Part shown: positions 30,052 through 32,261 of the stretch, one piece after another
How the letters are laid out: each line of letters begins with the position of its first letter
How positions within the stretch are numbered: position 1 is the stretch's first letter
IMG/VR virus record: IMGVR_UViG_3300029908_000104
Coordinates: 1 to 32,261 of that record
Reading direction: 5' to 3' (one strand)
Origin: a virus
DNA length: 32,261 nucleotides
Made by a program: the position numbers and the translations under genes
Notes under the pieces: generated by a model
The model's database searches: none
Told to the model about the DNA's origin: nothing
What the model saw: only the letters and a program-made list of their open reading frames with translations

Positions 30052-31251
30052 ATGACACAAACAGCAACAGAGTTCCCCGAAGAACCCGAGAACCCAGAAG
30101 CAAGCAATCAAGACGACGCAGGAGCCTTGATCCCTGCCCAGTCCGAGATCTCACTTCGTAATCACGGCAGCACCATCCGGCAACGCTGGCCCTTTGCCGC
30201 TCAGGACATCAAGGCCAACATGAGCAACTGCACGCCCTGGAAATCCAAGGTAATGCAGGAGTGCTTCCTCTGGGCTACTGACACCGTTCATCCCAGCACG
30301 CTGGAGGAATTTGCCAAGGCCGTCAGCTATCACCCGACGACGGTTGGGAAGGTCTATCGGGGGAAACACGTCAACCCTGCTGATGGCACCCGCTACGATA
30401 TCCCCGACGATATGGCCGAACGGGCCAAGGAATGGCTCTCCCGTCAGAAAAAGCAGTTCAAGGGTCGCGCCGAGTTCGTCATGACGCCCACGGCTCGCAG
30501 CATCTGGGATCTCTGCGAGCTGGCCAGGGAGAGCAAGACCATCGGCTGGGTCATCGGCAACAGTCACATCGGAAAGACCTGGGCGCTGGAGAACTACTCC
30601 GTTCACAACAATCACGGCGGCAGCCCCTTTGTCCGCATGGAGACTGCTTCCGGCCTCGGTGGAATGAGCGCCGCTATCGGGCGTGTGCTCCGCACCGCCG
30701 AGAAGGGCAACACCAACGACATGAAGTTGGCCATCATCAATGCCCTCTCTCCGGATCGGCTTCTGATCCTGGATGAGATGCACCTGCTCAGACTCACTTA
30801 CCAGAATGTGGCGTTCTTCAAGTGCCTAGAGACGATCCGCGAGATCCATGACCGGAGCGGATGCCCGATGGTGCTCTGCTGCACCAACCTCCTGATGAAG
30901 GAGCTGCAGCCCGGCCAGCACAAGGAGATGGAGCAGCTCCTCCGACGCGGCCCGCACAAGCTCTATCTTCCAGGCATGCCGACACGAGGCGACCTCAAGG
31001 TCATCCTTTCGTCTCGCGGGCTGGATTTTCCAGCGAGGGCGCTCCAGGTCGTCGTCGACGGCCATGTGGAGAAACCCTATGCCCTCCTGTGCCAACTGGC
31101 CAAGGAAGAGGGCCTTCTCTCCATCACCGAGCGCCTTCGCTACGCGGTCATGCACGCCGACCACGCAAAAAAGCCTGTGACCTGGGAACACTTCATAAAG
31201 GTCGATTTGAAAATCCGCGCAGAGGGCAAACCACCCGAGGACTGGAACTAA
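30052..31251 (+). CDS. Mu B-like AAA+ ATPase, target-DNA activator
   Basis: A 399-residue protein following the transposase, as in Mu. Residues 1-140 hold an N-terminal part with a helix-turn-helix-like stretch (TLEEFAKAVSYHPTTVGKVY). The ATPase core has Walker A IGNSHIGKT (about 168-176; Lys 175) and Walker B LLILDEMHLL (D241-E242), with a sensor-like VLCCTNL. The C-terminal part (KPYALLCQLAKEEGLLSITE) looks like a helical lid. It binds target DNA in an ATP-dependent way and activates the transposase. The protein is longer than Mu B (312 residues) by its N-terminus. Leader CGAAACCAAACC, no Shine-Dalgarno. Confidence 0.85.
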   Translation: MTQTATEFPEEPENPEASNQDDAGALIPAQSEISLRNHGSTIRQRWPFAAQDIKANMSNCTPWKSKVMQECFLWATDTVHPSTLEEFAKAVSYHPTTVGKVYRGKHVNPADGTRYDIPDDMAERAKEWLSRQKKQFKGRAEFVMTPTARSIWDLCELARESKTIGWVIGNSHIGKTWALENYSVHNNHGGSPFVRMETASGLGGMSAAIGRVLRTAEKGNTNDMKLAIINALSPDRLLILDEMHLLRLTYQNVAFFKCLETIREIHDRSGCPMVLCCTNLLMKELQPGQHKEMEQLLRRGPHKLYLPGMPTRGDLKVILSSRGLDFPARALQVVVDGHVEKPYALLCQLAKEEGLLSITERLRYAVMHADHAKKPVTWEHFIKVDLKIRAEGKPPEDWN

Positions 31252-31256
31252 TCGCC

Positions 31257-31460
31257 ATGAATCCCAACACCACGGACGGACTTCGCAAGATGAACGGCAA
31301 GCCTCTCACTATGAGCATCTCCGAGGAGCCGCCCGGCACCATCGCCGGTCTCTGCAACTCGGTGAATGCCGCCTGCAACCGCTTCGAGCAGGAGAGGGGA
31401 ACCTCTTCTGATCGGAAACTCCTCTTCGGCTATCGCAGCCGCAGGAAAGCCACTGCTTAA
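31257..31460 (+). CDS. Small early protein
   Basis: A 67-residue protein, starting at ATG 31257 five bases after the ATPase B stop. It reads MNPNTTDGLRKMNGKPLTMS, then ISEEPPGTIAGLCNSVNAAC and ends LFGYRSRRKATA, with two cysteines and a basic end. No family is recognised. It sits where Mu has kil and other small early genes. The frame also extends upstream as an opening within the ATPase gene, but the ATG at 31257 and spacing support the short form. Confidence 0.5.
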   Translation: MNPNTTDGLRKMNGKPLTMSISEEPPGTIAGLCNSVNAACNRFEQERGTSSDRKLLFGYRSRRKATA

Positions 31461-31498
31461 AAAATCACCTCTACCTCGAAACCCAACCCCGCAACACC

Positions 31499-32261
31499 AT
31501 GACAACAACCACGACAGAAAAACCACTCCTCGCCTTTCACAACGATCCGGCGATCAAGAAAAAATACCTAGATCGCGTGCGCAAGCACCGCGAGGCCGAT
31601 CAACTCGTCCAGGGCTACGGTTATTGGCAAGATGGCAAGGGATGCGCCGTAGGCTGCACGCTCCACAGCGGGAAGCATAGTGATTACCCGCGTCTGCTGG
31701 GGATTCCCGAGGTTCTCTCGTATTTGCAGGACAGATTATTCGAGGGCCTCCCCGTGGAAGCAGCCAGGGCGTGGCCCGAGGCTTTTTATAATGCCATCAA
31801 GGAAGGGTCCGACCTGAAATTGGTCTGGCCACGATTTGCCCACTGGCTGCTGATCGACCCAGAATTTGGGGTCATTAAATACGCTTCAACGCCCGACACA
31901 AAATCGGCCATCGAAAAGATAGCAGATCTTTTCGATCATTGGATCGCAGGCAATAAGCCTGCGGACGATGAATGGGCCCGTGCCGACCTTGCCGCCGCCC
32001 GTGCCGCCCGTGCCGCCGCCCGTGCCGCCGCCCGTGCCGCCGACCTTGCCGCCGCCCGTGCCGCCGACCTTGCCGCCCGTGCCGCCGCCCTTGCCGACCT
32101 TGCCGCCCGTGCCGCCGACCTTGCCGACCTTGCCGACCGTGCCGCCGCCCGTGCCGCCGCCCTTGCCGACCTTGCCGCCCGTGCCGCCGCCCTTGCCGCC
32201 CGTGCCGACCTTGCCGACCTTGCCGCCCGTGCCGCCGCCCGTGCCGCCGCCCGTGCCGCCG
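31499..32261 (+). CDS. Early protein with Ala-rich repeat tail (cut by window end)
   Basis: An open frame of 254 codons without stop at the right edge. The N-terminal domain (about 10-140) contains EADQLVQGYGYWQDGKGCAV, GCTLHSGKH, LFEGLPVEAARAWPEAFYN and LKLVWPRFAHWLL, with two short Cys sites (GC-AVGC). I associate this domain, followed by an Ala-rich repeat tail, with unannotated phage proteins. From residue about 160 the rest is only Ala, Arg, Leu and Asp. Start ATG 31499 follows a C/A-rich leader (AACCCCGCAACACC). The gene is part of the early block. The function is unknown; a DNA-modification or host-takeover role can only be guessed. Confidence 0.7.
   Translation, partial: MTTTTTEKPLLAFHNDPAIKKKYLDRVRKHREADQLVQGYGYWQDGKGCAVGCTLHSGKHSDYPRLLGIPEVLSYLQDRLFEGLPVEAARAWPEAFYNAIKEGSDLKLVWPRFAHWLLIDPEFGVIKYASTPDTKSAIEKIADLFDHWIAGNKPADDEWARADLAAARAARAAARAAARAADLAAARAADLAARAAALADLAARAADLADLADRAAARAAALADLAARAAALAARADLADLAARAAARAAARAA
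31976..32261 (+). repeat. Four-codon repeat array GCC/CGT/CTT/GAC
   Basis: From 31976 to the window end every codon of the 31499 frame is GCC, CGT, GAC or CTT, built of units such as CGTGCCGCC, CTTGCCGAC and CTTGCCGCCGCC. CGT/CTT and GCC/GAC differ by single bases, so the array looks like one short unit copied many times with two variable positions. It encodes patterns such as ARAAARAADLAA. The right end is not in the window. Confidence 0.8.

Noticed and set aside
31976-32261. Ala/Arg/Leu/Asp array as pentapeptide repeats
   Set aside because: Some A-D-L-A-A units fit, but the unit length is three to four residues and irregular, so the five-residue rule of that fold is not met.

Overview
The window looks like most of a Mu-type transposable phage or prophage with a siphovirus-type tail, as in the D3112/B3 group. 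A Mu A-like DDE transposase and a Mu B-like AAA+ ATPase sit beside a Mu-type head module (DUF3486-like small terminase, gp28-like large terminase, DUF935-like portal, Mu I/T-like capsid, DUF1320-like, F-like and G-like proteins). The tail module has a tube protein, a frameshifted tail chaperone and a tape measure, but no sheath or contractile baseplate gene that I can recognise. The host is probably Gram-negative. Interspersed heptamer repeats and GACGCAGAGACGC-type repeats make me think of Verrucomicrobiota or a relative, but this is only an impression; no rRNA, tRNA or clear host gene is present.

Layout. Positions 164-23771 hold one long leftward (minus-strand) late block. Read in the direction of transcription it runs: lysis genes (holin-like, membrane protein, endolysin), Mu gp25-like and gp26-like small proteins, small and large terminase, portal, fused protease-scaffold-major capsid, a GT9 glycosyltransferase, DUF1320-like, F-like and G-like head proteins, tail terminator-like, tube, minor tail and fibre-like proteins, tail chaperone G/GT, tape measure, tail hub, a Cys-rich tip protein and a final small protein. 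Many genes overlap by ATGA, which suggests translational coupling. A hairpin with a short T run at about 43-67 may end the block. Positions 23801-24345 hold no convincing gene but many hairpins and repeats.

Positions 24346-25253 are a leftward immunity operon: a ribbon-helix-helix (RHH) regulator, a GYF_2-superinfection immunity membrane protein and a 27-residue hydrophobic microprotein. A 78-bp divergent control region (25254-25331) separates it from a second RHH gene that starts the rightward early block (25332 to beyond the right edge): small DNA-binding-like proteins, a DUF3102-like protein, transposase A, ATPase B, a small ORF and a protein ending in a long Ala/Arg/Leu/Asp repeat cut by the window edge. 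One membrane-protein gene (26510-26926) runs against this block.

Most interesting points: (1) two divergent RHH genes around a control region in which one 9-bp word overlaps both putative -10 boxes, the leftward transcript being predicted leaderless; (2) a well-formed -1 frameshift site (A10 run, dnaX-type heptamer, stem-loop) for the tail chaperone; (3) a family of heptamer inverted repeats lying just upstream of start codons and always oriented with transcription; (4) a fibre-like protein whose signal peptide is encoded by an interspersed repeat; (5) a GYF_2-Imm exclusion protein coupled to a microprotein; (6) widespread loss of Shine-Dalgarno sequences in favour of C/A-rich leaders. All family names come from reading the sequence by eye; no database search was run.
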